A DNA stretch of 64,000 nt from an uncultured Prevotellaceae bacterium (GTDB lineage Bacteria > Bacteroidota > Bacteroidia > Bacteroidales > Bacteroidaceae): the NCBI GenBank assembly GCA_902800185.1, contig CADCDK010000010.1:1-64000 (forward strand), given 5' to 3'. The position numbers and the translations under genes are program-made. A model generated the notes under the pieces. The model was given only the letters and a program-made list of their open reading frames with translations, was not told the origin of the DNA and searched no databases. This document shows, one piece after another, positions 17,848 to 26,945 of this stretch (the stretch's first letter is position 1; the number at the start of each line of letters is the position of its first letter).

Positions 17848-18503
17848 TTAGACTTCAGGATATCAATAAGACCTACTACGGCGCACAGCCCCTGCATGTA
17901 CTGAAAGGCATCAATCTCCATATTGAAGAAGGAGAGTTCGTTTCCATCATGGGAGCTTCGGGCTCGGGTAAGTCCACCTTATTAAATATATTAGGAATAC
18001 TCGACAACTACGACAGTGGCGAGTATTACTTAGCCAATACCCTCATCAAGAACCTCTCAGAGTCGAAGGCGGCGGAATACCGCAACCACATGATCGGCTT
18101 CATCTTCCAGTCATTCAACTTGATTGGCTTCAAGACGGCGGTGGAGAATGTGGAGCTTCCCCTCTTCTACCAAGGCGTGAGCCGGCGCAAGCGCCATCAG
18201 TTGGCCTTGGAGTATTTAGACCGTCTGGGACTCTTGGACTGGGCAACGCATTATCCCAACGAGATGTCGGGCGGTCAGCGGCAGCGTGTCGCCATTGCGC
18301 GGGCACTCATCACCCATCCCCAGATCATCCTTGCCGACGAGCCTACGGGCGCACTCGACTCGAAGACCAGTGTGGAGGTCATGGCATTGCTGAAAGACCT
18401 GAACGAGCGAGAGAAGATGACCATGGTCATTGTGACACATGACATCAACGTGGCCAACCAGACAAACCGTGTGATACGCATCAAGGATGGAATTATTGAA
18501 TGA
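17844..18503 (+). CDS. ABC transporter ATPase, MacB/LolD-type
   Basis: A 219-residue cytosolic ATPase. Walker A GASGSGKSTLLNILG, Q-loop FIFQSFNLI, signature MSGGQRQRVAIARAL, Walker B IILADEPTGALDS and switch His VIVTHD are all present and in order. The FtsX-type permeases that follow make it the motor of a MacAB-like mechanotransmission system rather than a classic importer. The start is the ATG in the ATGA overlap with the TlpA-like gene. Its end overlaps the first permease by 17 nt, so translation is tightly coupled. Confidence 0.94.
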   Translation: MIRLQDINKTYYGAQPLHVLKGINLHIEEGEFVSIMGASGSGKSTLLNILGILDNYDSGEYYLANTLIKNLSESKAAEYRNHMIGFIFQSFNLIGFKTAVENVELPLFYQGVSRRKRHQLALEYLDRLGLLDWATHYPNEMSGGQRQRVAIARALITHPQIILADEPTGALDSKTSVEVMALLKDLNEREKMTMVIVTHDINVANQTNRVIRIKDGIIE

Positions 18504-19743
18504 GATATGGCAGACAGCGAAGCGCAACAAGCTCCGCACCGCGCTCACGGGCTTTGCCGTGGCGTGGGGAATCTTCATGCTCATCGTGTTGCTCGGAGCG
18601 GGCAACGGACTGATCAATGCGCAGGTGCAGAACAACGGCCGTTTCCTCGACAACTCCATGATGGTGGGTGGTGGCATGACCTCCAAGCCCTACGACGGAC
18701 TGAAGGAGGGACGAAACATCACCCTCAACGATGCCGATATAGAGACCACAGGACAGCGCTTCGACCAATATGTTGATGAGGTGGGCGGCGAAATTGAACA
18801 GTCTGGGATCACCATCTCCTATGGCGAGAACTATTTCAGTGCCACGCTGAATGGTGTCTATCCCCATGAAACCAGGATTAACAAGATTGAGATGCTCCAT
18901 GGCCGTTTTATCAATGAGGTCGATAATGCCGAGTGCCGAAAGGTGCTTGTCATCAGCGACACACAGGGCAAGGAGCTTACGCAGGGCGAAGTGTCGGGCC
19001 TGGTGGGTCGGTATGTCAAGGTGGGCAACTTCGCCTTCCGCATCGTCGGCATCTTCAAGGGCGATCAAAGTCGCATGAGTAGTGATGTCTATACGCCCTT
19101 CCATACCGTGCGCACCATGTATAACCGTGGTGACAAGACCGATCAGATTGTCTTCACGTTCCATGGACTGGCTACCGAGGAGGAGAACGAAGCTTTCGAG
19201 AAACAATACGAGACGGTGCTCAATACCAACCACCGTGCGGCACCCGATGATGAGAATGCCATTTGGATCTGGAACCGGTTCACGCAGAACATGCAGATGA
19301 ACAAGGGCATGGGCATCCTGCGCACGGCCCTGTGGATCATTGGTATCTTCACCTTGCTGAGTGGCATTGTCGGCGTTTCCAACATCATGCTCATCACTGT
19401 CAAGGAACGCACCCGTGAGTTTGGCATCCGCAAGGCGATAGGGGCCAAGCCGTTTGCCATCCTGAAGCTCATCATCTTGGAGAGTGTCATCATCACGACG
19501 TTCTTCGGCTATATCGGCATGCTGCTCGGCATTGCCGCCAATCAGTATATGGATGCTACGCTCGGACATGAGAAGATTGACACGGGTCTGTTCCAAGCAA
19601 CGATGTTCGTCGATCCAACCGTGGGCATCGGCATCTGTATAGAGGCGACCCTGCTCATGGTGGTGGCGGGAACCGTGGCGGGACTGTTGCCTGCACGCAA
19701 GGCGGCACGCATCCGTCCGATAGAGGCATTGAGAGCGGAGTAG
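18487..19743 (+). CDS. MacB-like ABC permease (FtsX-type), first copy
   Basis: A 418-residue inner-membrane protein. An N-terminal span (LTGFAVAWGIFMLIVLLGAG) is followed by a large periplasmic MacB_PCD domain (about 50-270) and three C-terminal spans of the FtsX fold, including SNIMLITVKERTREFGIRKAIGAKP, the strongest family motif. Together with the preceding ATPase and the adaptor at 21063 it would form a MacAB-like efflux or lipoprotein-handling complex. A second, related permease follows 31 nt later, so the complex may be a permease heterodimer. Confidence 0.93.
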   Translation: MELLNEIWQTAKRNKLRTALTGFAVAWGIFMLIVLLGAGNGLINAQVQNNGRFLDNSMMVGGGMTSKPYDGLKEGRNITLNDADIETTGQRFDQYVDEVGGEIEQSGITISYGENYFSATLNGVYPHETRINKIEMLHGRFINEVDNAECRKVLVISDTQGKELTQGEVSGLVGRYVKVGNFAFRIVGIFKGDQSRMSSDVYTPFHTVRTMYNRGDKTDQIVFTFHGLATEEENEAFEKQYETVLNTNHRAAPDDENAIWIWNRFTQNMQMNKGMGILRTALWIIGIFTLLSGIVGVSNIMLITVKERTREFGIRKAIGAKPFAILKLIILESVIITTFFGYIGMLLGIAANQYMDATLGHEKIDTGLFQATMFVDPTVGIGICIEATLLMVVAGTVAGLLPARKAARIRPIEALRAE

Positions 19744-19774
19744 GGCACATGAAACATCAAATAAACATCAACCA

Positions 19775-21022
19775 TTGAGAATAGATTTAGATACATATCG
19801 TGAGATTCTTGACACGCTGACGCGCAACAAGAGCCGTACCTTCCTAACGGGGTTCGGTGTCTTCTGGGGTGTGTTCATGCTGGTTTCCCTGATGGGAGGC
19901 GGCCAGGGTGTCAAAGAGCTGTTGGCAAGCAACTTCGAGGGCTTTGCCACCAACTCCGCCATCATCTTTGCGCAGCCCACCACGAAGCCCTATCACGGAT
20001 TCAGGAAAGGACGTTCCTGGAACATGGTCTATAAGGATGTAGATAGGCTGAAGCAACAGGTGCCGGAACTGGATGTCGTCTCGCCGATGCTTTCGCATTG
20101 GGGTGCCATCGTGGTCTTTGGCGACAAGAAGAGTGCGGGTAATGTCAAGGGACTGAAACCCGACTATGTGAAGGTGGATGCTCCGAAGATGTACTACGGG
20201 CGTTTCCTCAATGACATGGATATGGCGCAGCGGCGCAAGGTTTGCGTGCTGGGTAAGAAAGTCTATAAGACACTGTTCCCCGGTGGCGGTGACCCCTGTG
20301 GTCAGATGGTCAGGCTCGACTCGATGTACTTCCGCGTGGTCGGTGTCGATTACAGTAGCGGTAACATGAATGTCAACGGGCGTGCCGAGGAGAGTATCGT
20401 CATTCCCATCACGCTCATGCAACAGGCTTACAACAAGGGTGACAACGTGGAGCTGATTTGTGTGACGGGACGCAAGGGTGTCGTCATGAGCCGTGTCGCC
20501 CAGCGCATGCGGGAAGTCATTGCGCGTGCTCATGATGTGGATCCCAACGATGAGAAGGCGGTGACGGTGTTCAATACCGAGGTTCTCTTCAAGCTGGTCG
20601 ATAGTCTCTTCGACGGAGTGAACTTCCTGATATGGCTGGTCGGCATAGGAACGCTCCTGGCGGGAGCCATCGGCGTATCGAATATCATGATGGTGACGGT
20701 GAAGGAGCGTACCACGGAGATTGGCATACGGCGTGCGATTGGGGCAACCCCCTCCAACATCCTTTCCCAGATTATCAGTGAGAGCATCGTGCTGACACTT
20801 GTTGCGGGACTGAGCGGCATTCTCTTCTCCGTTCTCGTCCTGCAGATGCTGGAGATGGCGAACACCACCGACGGCATCCTCGAGGCACGTTTTCAGATAG
20901 AGATAGGTACGGCATTGGGTGCCCTGGCACTATTGGGTTTCCTCGGCGTATTGGCGGGACTGGCTCCTGCGGCTCGCGCCATGAGCATCAAACCCGTCGA
21001 TGCCATGAGAGATGACAATTAA
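19775..21022 (+). CDS. MacB-like ABC permease (FtsX-type), second copy
   Basis: A 415-residue paralogue of the preceding permease: N-terminal span FLTGFGVFWGVFMLVSLMGGG, periplasmic MacB_PCD domain, and C-terminal SNIMMVTVKERTTEIGIRRAIGATP with further spans. The start appears to be TTG at 19775 (LRIDLDTYREILDTL, read as Met); the nearest upstream ATG (19749) is out of frame and stops at once, so no in-frame ATG gives a full N-terminus. It partners with the ATPase at 17844. Confidence 0.92.
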   Translation: MRIDLDTYREILDTLTRNKSRTFLTGFGVFWGVFMLVSLMGGGQGVKELLASNFEGFATNSAIIFAQPTTKPYHGFRKGRSWNMVYKDVDRLKQQVPELDVVSPMLSHWGAIVVFGDKKSAGNVKGLKPDYVKVDAPKMYYGRFLNDMDMAQRRKVCVLGKKVYKTLFPGGGDPCGQMVRLDSMYFRVVGVDYSSGNMNVNGRAEESIVIPITLMQQAYNKGDNVELICVTGRKGVVMSRVAQRMREVIARAHDVDPNDEKAVTVFNTEVLFKLVDSLFDGVNFLIWLVGIGTLLAGAIGVSNIMMVTVKERTTEIGIRRAIGATPSNILSQIISESIVLTLVAGLSGILFSVLVLQMLEMANTTDGILEARFQIEIGTALGALALLGFLGVLAGLAPAARAMSIKPVDAMRDDN

Positions 21023-21062
21023 AAAAGATGATAATGATGCGAAGCATCGAACTTGAAACAAT

Positions 21063-22187
21063 ATGAAAAAGTATTTGAAGCTATTGGCAGCGGCACTGGT
21101 CGCCTGCGTGTTTGTAGGAATGTTTGTTTTTCTGTGGCTGAAGTCGCAGCCCAAACCCGAAGTCTATGACGAGTATGTGCCCGAGCAGAAGGACTTGCGC
21201 AAGACAACGGTGGTGACAGGAAAGATTGAACCGCGTAATGAGGTCAGCGTGAAGCCGCAGATCTCTGGTATCATCACCGAAATCCTGAAAGAGGCGGGTG
21301 ATGTCGTTCAGGAAGGCGAGGTGATCGCCAAGGTGAAGGTCATTCCTGACATGCAGCAGCTCTCGTCCGCTCAGTCACGGGTACGGTTGGCAACCATCAA
21401 CGTCCAGCAGGCCAAGACCGACTACGAGCGTGAGAAGGTGCTCTTCGACAAGGGACTGGTCAGTGCCGATGAATACGATAAGCTGCGCCAGACCTATGAG
21501 CAGGCATGCGAGGAGGTCGCCGCCGCCAACGACCAGTTGGAAGTTGTACGGGACGGTGTCTCCCGCAGCAATGCCTCGGCGTCGTCAACGCTGATCCGCT
21601 CCACCATCACCGGATTGATTCTCGACATCCCCGTCAAGGTGGGTAACTCCGTCATCCTTTCCAACACGTTCAACGATGGTACCACCATTGCTACCGTTGC
21701 CAACATGAACGACCTCATCTTCCGTGGGAATATCGATGAGACCGAGGTGGGGCAGCTCGTGGTGGGCATGCCGATGAAGATCACGATTGGTGCCCTGCAG
21801 AACCTGAAGTTCGAGGCGCTGCTGGAATACATCTCGCCCAAGGCTGTGGAGAGCAATGGTGCCAACCAGTTCGAGATCAAGGCCAAGGTGGATCTCTCCC
21901 ACAATACCATCACGAAGAAGGCACTTGACAATATCCGTAGCGGCTACAGTGCCAATGCCGAGATTGTCCTGGCAGAGTCCCGTCATGTCCTCTGCATCCC
22001 CGAGAGTGCCATTGAGTTCAGTGGCAACGAGACATTTGTCTATTTAGTGAAGGAGAATGGGGGAGAGAAGACCTATGAACGCCGTCGTGTGACAACAGGC
22101 TTGAGCGATGGACTTCAAATCGAAATCAAGAAGGGACTTTCCAAGACCGACCGTGTGCGTGGACCGAAACAGGTTGCCGAAGAGTAA
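21063..22187 (+). CDS. Periplasmic adaptor (HlyD/MacA-type membrane fusion protein)
   Basis: A 374-residue adaptor that would link the two permeases to an outer-membrane channel. One N-terminal membrane anchor (LLAAALVACVFVGMFVFLWL) is followed by a lipoyl-like half-motif SGIITEILKEAGDVVQEGEVI, an alpha-helical hairpin (about 95-165), the second lipoyl half STITGLILDIPVKVGNSVI, a beta-barrel and a membrane-proximal end. No TolC-like gene is beside it, so the channel must be encoded elsewhere. It closes the operon and is followed by the terminator at 22222. Confidence 0.92.
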   Translation: MKKYLKLLAAALVACVFVGMFVFLWLKSQPKPEVYDEYVPEQKDLRKTTVVTGKIEPRNEVSVKPQISGIITEILKEAGDVVQEGEVIAKVKVIPDMQQLSSAQSRVRLATINVQQAKTDYEREKVLFDKGLVSADEYDKLRQTYEQACEEVAAANDQLEVVRDGVSRSNASASSTLIRSTITGLILDIPVKVGNSVILSNTFNDGTTIATVANMNDLIFRGNIDETEVGQLVVGMPMKITIGALQNLKFEALLEYISPKAVESNGANQFEIKAKVDLSHNTITKKALDNIRSGYSANAEIVLAESRHVLCIPESAIEFSGNETFVYLVKENGGEKTYERRRVTTGLSDGLQIEIKKGLSKTDRVRGPKQVAEE

Positions 22188-22221
22188 CAGGCAGGCGGAA
22201 GAACGGACTTCTATAAAAGCA

Positions 22222-22260
22222 AACTGTCAGCACCAACGGGATAGGTGCTGACAGTTTTTA
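22222..22260 (+). terminator. Intrinsic terminator after the ABC/adaptor operon
   Basis: A perfect 13-bp stem (22222-22234 with 22243-22255, arm AACTGTCAGCACC) has an 8-nt loop and is followed by TTTATTTT. It separates the plus-strand transport operon from the convergent amylase gene. Confidence 0.85.
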
Positions 22261-22295
22261 TTTTCGGTAAAGCATGAGCGAGCTCTGCTTTACTC

Positions 22296-24353
22296 TCACT
22301 TAATCACGACCTTTTTGCCGCGGACGATATAGACTCCCTTGGGAAGTGCGGAGGGCACTGACCCGTCAGAGGAGACGGAAACCAGACGTCCGTCCAACGA
22401 ATAATACTTGTCGTTGGTGATACCCTCCTGCTGATGGATAGGAGTGCTGATGCCGGAATAGACGCTGGTGACATTGTTCACCTTGTTCTTTCCGCCCTCA
22501 GTGGCACTCAGTATCTCGAAGAAGGCATCTTGGTTGACATTCTCAATATCCACGGTCTGGGGTGAACCACTGTTGATACTGAAGACGAAGTTGACGGCAT
22601 CGTCCTCAGAGTTGATGCGGAAGGTCTTGTAGAACCACTGTTTTCCCTGTACGGTCTTCTTGGCACTGATGGCATCTCCCGGCCAGGAGGTTCTGGTGGG
22701 TGAATGCGTGCCGTCGCCTCCCCATGACCAGAAGTTGATGGCGCTCACGCTTCCCCATGCGCCGGCATCCACGTGTACGGTGATGTCGTAGGCATCGAAG
22801 GGAGCAGCCTCCTCAATGACATAGTTGCGGGTGATGATGCCACTGACGGTGGAGCCAATGAGCAGACCGACCTTCAGTGTGGTCGTGCCGGCGGGAATGG
22901 TGATGCGAGTCCCACTCTCCACCTTCGTACTGTTGGCTGTAGGTGTGGAGCCGTCGGTGGTATAGACCAACTTGGCATTCTCGGCAGTGACAGCGGTCAG
23001 CAGGGCACTCTTGGCCTCTGTATATTTTCCTGATGCGAGATCCACCCATGCTGTGTTCATGTTGTTATTGAGGTAGTAGGCATAGTGATAGCCCGAGAGC
23101 ACCTTGGTCCATGTGTTTGCATTGGGGGTGTAGTTCTTGACGCCATTTCCCACCACGGCCAGCAGGTTGCCGTTGGTACCGGTGACGTTCACGGCGTAGT
23201 AGCCAGTGTTGGATGCCATGTTGAAGAAGGAGCTCATGTTGTGGATGCCCACCCCTTTTCTAACGGCGGTCATCGCCTTGATCTCATCCTTGTATGCTAA
23301 CCAGTGTTTGTAGAACACGCAGGGTGTGCCGGGCATGGCGAGCAGGTAGGCATTGGCAGCGAGGGTGTCCTTGCGGAGCGGATCCTGTTGTGCCGTGGCA
23401 GAACGGTACTCGGTGTCGTGGTTCTCAACAAAGGTTACTGCCCATTGGCGATAGTTTCCGTTGTTAAAGCTACTGCTGACAAGCGGCCAGTTGTTGCCGT
23501 CCTTCGCCCCAAGTTTGGTCCAGTTGTTATTGTTGATGGCGTTGCGCACGGTATAGCGGAACGGGAAGTCAAAGGCGGCAGATGTTGGTGTGCCGTCCAC
23601 CTTCGTTCCGTCAATCCAGTTCTTAATGGTTTCGGAGCCGTCCCAGCACTCGCCCACGGAGAACTGAGGCTTGGCGTATGTGTTGTACATGCCTGTGAAG
23701 CTGGGCAAATAGCCCTTCACCATGTCGTAGCGGAATCCGATGTAGCCGAAGTCATCGAGCAGCATCTTCAGATAGGCTTTCACGTTAGTCTGTACGTTGC
23801 TGCTGTAGTGGTCCAGGTCGCGCATGCCGTCCCAGTCTTCACCGGAGTCGTTGTTGGTGCTCAGTGAGTAGCCGTTTTGTGTGGCCCAAGTCTTGGTCGT
23901 ACCGCCATCGTCGTTGGCAACAATGTCGGTGGATTTCAGTTCGTACGTTACCCCGTTGTAGGTCTCGCGCGGGAAATCCACCCAGTTCGAAACGTTCCTG
24001 CGGTGGTTGATAACGATGTCGCCAATGGTTCCGATGCCGTTCTGCTTGAATGTGTTGATCATCGACAGCAGTTGCTCCTTGTTGCCGAAAGAGCTGTTAT
24101 AGTTACTGAACCAGTAGAGGTCATCATAACCCATGGAGGTGCCGCCGCAGTTGGCACTCTGTGGAATCCAAACCAAGTCGAATGTTCCCTTCAGCTCCTC
24201 TGCCTGGGCCTCGAGCTTGGTCCATTTGGAGTCGGTGAAGGAATCCCAGTAGAATCCTTGCAGCATGACACCATCATAGTTGGCGGGCCATCCTTGTGCC
24301 AGTACAGCCATGGCTGACAGGCACACCATCATTGTCATGTAGAATCTTTTCAT
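22296..24353 (-). CDS. Secreted GH13 alpha-amylase with starch-binding domain and T9SS tail
   Basis: A 685-residue alpha-amylase. A signal peptide (MKRFYMTMMVCLSAMAVLAQ) precedes a GH13 barrel starting VMLQGFYWDSF. Catalytic residues are visible: nucleophile Asp in GFRYDMVKGY, acid/base Glu in SVGECWDG and the stabilising Asp in FVENHDTEYR. A chitobiase-like domain follows (VYTTDGSTPTANSTKV). Next is a CBM26-like module (TRTSWPGDAI). The end, YYSLDGRLV...LPKGVYIVRGKKVVIK, resembles a type IX sorting domain, so export through the PorW/PorX-linked system is inferred. There is no lipobox. It lies 55 nt after the MFS gene, and a perfect LacI-type palindrome sits 28 nt before its ATG. Confidence 0.93.
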   Translation of the reverse strand: MKRFYMTMMVCLSAMAVLAQGWPANYDGVMLQGFYWDSFTDSKWTKLEAQAEELKGTFDLVWIPQSANCGGTSMGYDDLYWFSNYNSSFGNKEQLLSMINTFKQNGIGTIGDIVINHRRNVSNWVDFPRETYNGVTYELKSTDIVANDDGGTTKTWATQNGYSLSTNNDSGEDWDGMRDLDHYSSNVQTNVKAYLKMLLDDFGYIGFRYDMVKGYLPSFTGMYNTYAKPQFSVGECWDGSETIKNWIDGTKVDGTPTSAAFDFPFRYTVRNAINNNNWTKLGAKDGNNWPLVSSSFNNGNYRQWAVTFVENHDTEYRSATAQQDPLRKDTLAANAYLLAMPGTPCVFYKHWLAYKDEIKAMTAVRKGVGIHNMSSFFNMASNTGYYAVNVTGTNGNLLAVVGNGVKNYTPNANTWTKVLSGYHYAYYLNNNMNTAWVDLASGKYTEAKSALLTAVTAENAKLVYTTDGSTPTANSTKVESGTRITIPAGTTTLKVGLLIGSTVSGIITRNYVIEEAAPFDAYDITVHVDAGAWGSVSAINFWSWGGDGTHSPTRTSWPGDAISAKKTVQGKQWFYKTFRINSEDDAVNFVFSINSGSPQTVDIENVNQDAFFEILSATEGGKNKVNNVTSVYSGISTPIHQQEGITNDKYYSLDGRLVSVSSDGSVPSALPKGVYIVRGKKVVIK

Positions 24354-24381
24354 AAACTTTTTGTATTTAGAATTGATATTT

Positions 24382-24395
24382 TGCAAACGTTTGCA
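24382..24395. promoter_or_regulatory. LacI-family operator ahead of the amylase gene
   Basis: A perfect 14-bp palindrome, TGCAAACGTTTGCA, typical of LacI/GalR-family operators, lies between the MFS stop and the amylase ATG. The same sequence occurs at 26877-26890, and a one-mismatch copy at 39214-39227. I see no good -7 element between it and the amylase gene. Confidence 0.8.
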
Positions 24396-24408
24396 CCCCT
24401 GTGCAGCT

Positions 24409-25725
24409 TTATCTCTCCTTTCTGATGGCTGTCACGCAGACCGCACCGATGACGAGCAGGACACCTGCCACCAGCATCATGGAACTCTGGTGTGAGCCGA
24501 TGAGCGAGAGGATGCTACCTCCTGCCAGTGCTGCTGCAATCTGTGGAATACAGATGGTGCCGTTGAACAGACCGAGATAAGCACCCATGTGTCCGTAGCC
24601 CTGTAGGGCATTGGTGACGAAGGTGAAGGGCATGGCGAGCATGGCAGCCCAGGCACAGCCGATGAGTATGAACGGAAGGAACAGCAGGTGCTGGTCATTG
24701 ACGAAGGGAACCAGCGCGAACCCGATGCCACCCAAGAGCAGGCTGACGGCATAGGCTAACTTGGTGTTTTTGAACTGCGGAAGAATCATGGCCCATACAA
24801 CCGAGCCCATGGCCTGTACAGCAAAGAGAATGCCCGTCCAGTCGCCCGCAGCCTGATAGCTGGCAGAGGCAACATCTGTTGTCGTCCATACGGTCTCGGC
24901 AATTGTACCCGTCGTATAGGTCCACATATAGAGGAACGCAGCCCAGCAGAAGAACTGAACCAGTCCGACTTTCCAGAACGTGGCGGGAGCGTTCTTGAGC
25001 AATGTAAACCAATTGGCCCCTTCTTTAACTCCCTTAACTTCCTTAACTTCTTTAACTCCATTATACTCCTCATACTCTTTCGGGTTCCACTCCTTCACTT
25101 TCAGTGTGGTGTAGATGACGCACAGAATGAGGATGGCAGCACCGATGTAGAACGACCAGATGACGCTATCGGGAACCACTCCTTTCTCTGCCACGTTTTG
25201 GATGCCAATCCATGCAAAGAAGAACGGGAACACAAAGCCCACCACCGAACCGGCGTTGCAAAGGAACGATTGGATGCTGTATGCCTTGGCTTTCTGTGAC
25301 TCGTTCACCATGTCGCCCACTAACATCTTGAAAGGTTGCATCGCCATGTTGATACTGGTGTCAAGGAGCATCAGCATGAGCAGTCCGAAAATCATCGCTG
25401 CGGAGAACGTCAGTCCTAAGGAGCCCGCATTCGGCAACAGGCACATCACCAGCACGGCCACGGTCGCTCCGATGAACAGATAGGGAATACGTCGTCCTAA
25501 GCGTGTCCATGTGCGGTCGCTCAACGTGCCGACAATCGGTTGCACCAAGATTCCCATCAGGGGAGGGAGAATCCAGAAATAGCTCAGGCTATGCGGGTCG
25601 GCACCTAATGTGGCAAAGATTCTTGAAATGTTAGCACTCTGTAGGGCATAGGCAATCTGCACGCCAAAGAATCCGAAGCTCAGATTCCATAAGCCCCAAA
25701 ACGGTAGATTCGGTTTTTTGTTCAT
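24409..25725 (-). CDS. MFS sugar transporter, maltose/maltodextrin type
   Basis: A 438-residue inner-membrane transporter with about twelve hydrophobic spans. The start MNKKPNLPFWGLWNLSFGFFG and the loop GTLSDRTWTRLGRRIPYLF are typical of the GPH/SLC45-like maltose transporters found with starch genes in Bacteroidetes. The central cytoplasmic loop holds a repetitive VKEVKEVKGVKEG segment encoded by a purine-rich simple-sequence tract (about 25022-25062). It is downstream of lacI (44 nt) and upstream of the amylase gene. Inferred role: moving maltose or short maltodextrins from periplasm to cytosol for GH77. Confidence 0.9.
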   Translation of the reverse strand: MNKKPNLPFWGLWNLSFGFFGVQIAYALQSANISRIFATLGADPHSLSYFWILPPLMGILVQPIVGTLSDRTWTRLGRRIPYLFIGATVAVLVMCLLPNAGSLGLTFSAAMIFGLLMLMLLDTSINMAMQPFKMLVGDMVNESQKAKAYSIQSFLCNAGSVVGFVFPFFFAWIGIQNVAEKGVVPDSVIWSFYIGAAILILCVIYTTLKVKEWNPKEYEEYNGVKEVKEVKGVKEGANWFTLLKNAPATFWKVGLVQFFCWAAFLYMWTYTTGTIAETVWTTTDVASASYQAAGDWTGILFAVQAMGSVVWAMILPQFKNTKLAYAVSLLLGGIGFALVPFVNDQHLLFLPFILIGCAWAAMLAMPFTFVTNALQGYGHMGAYLGLFNGTICIPQIAAALAGGSILSLIGSHQSSMMLVAGVLLVIGAVCVTAIRKER

Positions 25726-25769
25726 ATTGATTGAATACTTAAGTCTTGTTTTCTCACTCTTCACTCCAC

Positions 25770-26795
25770 TCACCTCGTGGTACCGCGGACGATGAGGCGT
25801 GTGCGGACAATGCGCTTCTCCACCTTTTCTTTCGGCAGTGTGCCCTCCACTTGGTTGATGAGGATGTTGGCAGCCTCTTCTCCAACGACCTCGCCCCTCT
25901 GTTCGACGGTGGTCAGCATGGGCTCGCATGCAACGGCCTGTGGCCCGTTTGTGAAACCGCAGATGCAAATGTCCTCCGGCACTCTGTACCCTAATTGCTT
26001 CACCGTGTGGAGAATGCCGATGGCGGTATCGTCGTTGACGGCGAAGAACGCATCGGGAATCTCTTCCTGTTGCATGATCTCCATGGTCACGGCTTCTGCG
26101 TCGGAACGGTTGTCGCAAGTCAGTTCCCATTCTTCACGTGGCTGAAGCCCGTGTTTCAGCAGGGCTTCGCGATAGCCGTTGAAACGGTTCTTGCTGATTT
26201 CCAACTTCATGGGTGAGCCATAGAACGCGATACGCCGGCAGCCTGTGTTGATGAGGTGCTTCACGGCATTAAACGCTCCCATGTAGTCATCCACCACCAC
26301 CATGCTGGCATGCACGCCTGTACAGATCCGGTCGTAGAAGATCAGGGGTATTCCGAGGTCAATCAGCATCTGGAAGTGTCCGTACTGCTGTGTGTCCTTG
26401 GCTTGCGACACGATTACCCCGCACACCTTGTGCTCAATGAAGGAACGGCAGATGCGCACCTCATGGTCATGCTGCTCGTTGCTTTGTGCCACGATGACAC
26501 TGTAGCCGTGTGCCGAAGCTTCCTCTTCGATGCCGCTCAGGATCGAGGAGAAGTAGTAATGGGCAAACTGCGGAATGATGACCCCGATGATCTTCTGTGG
26601 GCGGATGCGCGAGTTGCGTAGGTTCTCTGCCAACACGTTGGGGGTGAAGTTGTGTTCGCGTGCATACGCCTTGATGCGTTCCCGCTGCTCCACACTGATA
26701 TGGGGACTGTCTTTCAATGCGCGGGAAACGGTGGCTATCGACACGCCCAACTCCCGTGCTATATCTTTCATTGTGATGGATGCAGTAGTGCTCAT
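25770..26795 (-). CDS. LacI-family transcriptional regulator of the starch locus
   Basis: A 341-residue regulator. The N-terminal helix-turn-helix and hinge read ITMKDIARELGVSIATVSRALKDSPHIS, followed by the LacI periplasmic-binding-like sugar domain with GVIIPQFAHYYFSSILSGIE, FYDRICTG and PDAFFAVNDDTAIGI. It heads a minus-strand unit with the maltose-type MFS and amylase genes and is divergent to the starch SusC. The palindromes at 26877, 24382 and 39214 are its likely targets. Start 26795 is preferred; ATG at 26771 is possible and gives a more usual leader length. Ligand is not determinable; maltose or maltodextrin is inferred. Confidence 0.93.
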   Translation of the reverse strand: MSTTASITMKDIARELGVSIATVSRALKDSPHISVEQRERIKAYAREHNFTPNVLAENLRNSRIRPQKIIGVIIPQFAHYYFSSILSGIEEEASAHGYSVIVAQSNEQHDHEVRICRSFIEHKVCGVIVSQAKDTQQYGHFQMLIDLGIPLIFYDRICTGVHASMVVVDDYMGAFNAVKHLINTGCRRIAFYGSPMKLEISKNRFNGYREALLKHGLQPREEWELTCDNRSDAEAVTMEIMQQEEIPDAFFAVNDDTAIGILHTVKQLGYRVPEDICICGFTNGPQAVACEPMLTTVEQRGEVVGEEAANILINQVEGTLPKEKVEKRIVRTRLIVRGTTR

Positions 26796-26813
26796 TGTGT
26801 TCGTTTGATGGCA

Positions 26814-26821
26814 CAAAGGTA
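26814..26821 (-). promoter_or_regulatory. -7 element of the lacI/MFS/amylase unit
   Basis: The minus strand reads TACCTTTG (TAnnTTTG). Exactly 55 nt separate it from the operator at 26877-26890. Confidence 0.55.
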
Positions 26822-26876
26822 TGTAAAAAGGAAATAGTCTGCCTCGCGCATACCTTTGTTTATTATAGAATGATAG

Positions 26877-26890
26877 TGCAAACGTTTGCA
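26877..26890. promoter_or_regulatory. LacI-family operator between lacI and starch susC
   Basis: A perfect palindrome, TGCAAACGTTTGCA, in the 249-nt divergent region. It lies 55 nt upstream of the lacI -7 element and 55 nt upstream of the susC -7 element at 26946. A further TACCTTTG on the plus strand at 26851-26858 would put the site just downstream of that promoter instead. Confidence 0.82.
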
Positions 26891-26945
26891 TGCGTAAAAG
26901 TGTTTTTTTGTATGATAAAAAGAAAAAACATCAGTTAAAGAAAGC

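Noticed and set aside
26851-26858. TACCTTTG on the plus strand as the main susC promoter
   Set aside because: It matches the -7 consensus, but it gives a long leader of about 180 nt and puts the operator downstream. I kept 26946 as first choice and note this as the alternative.
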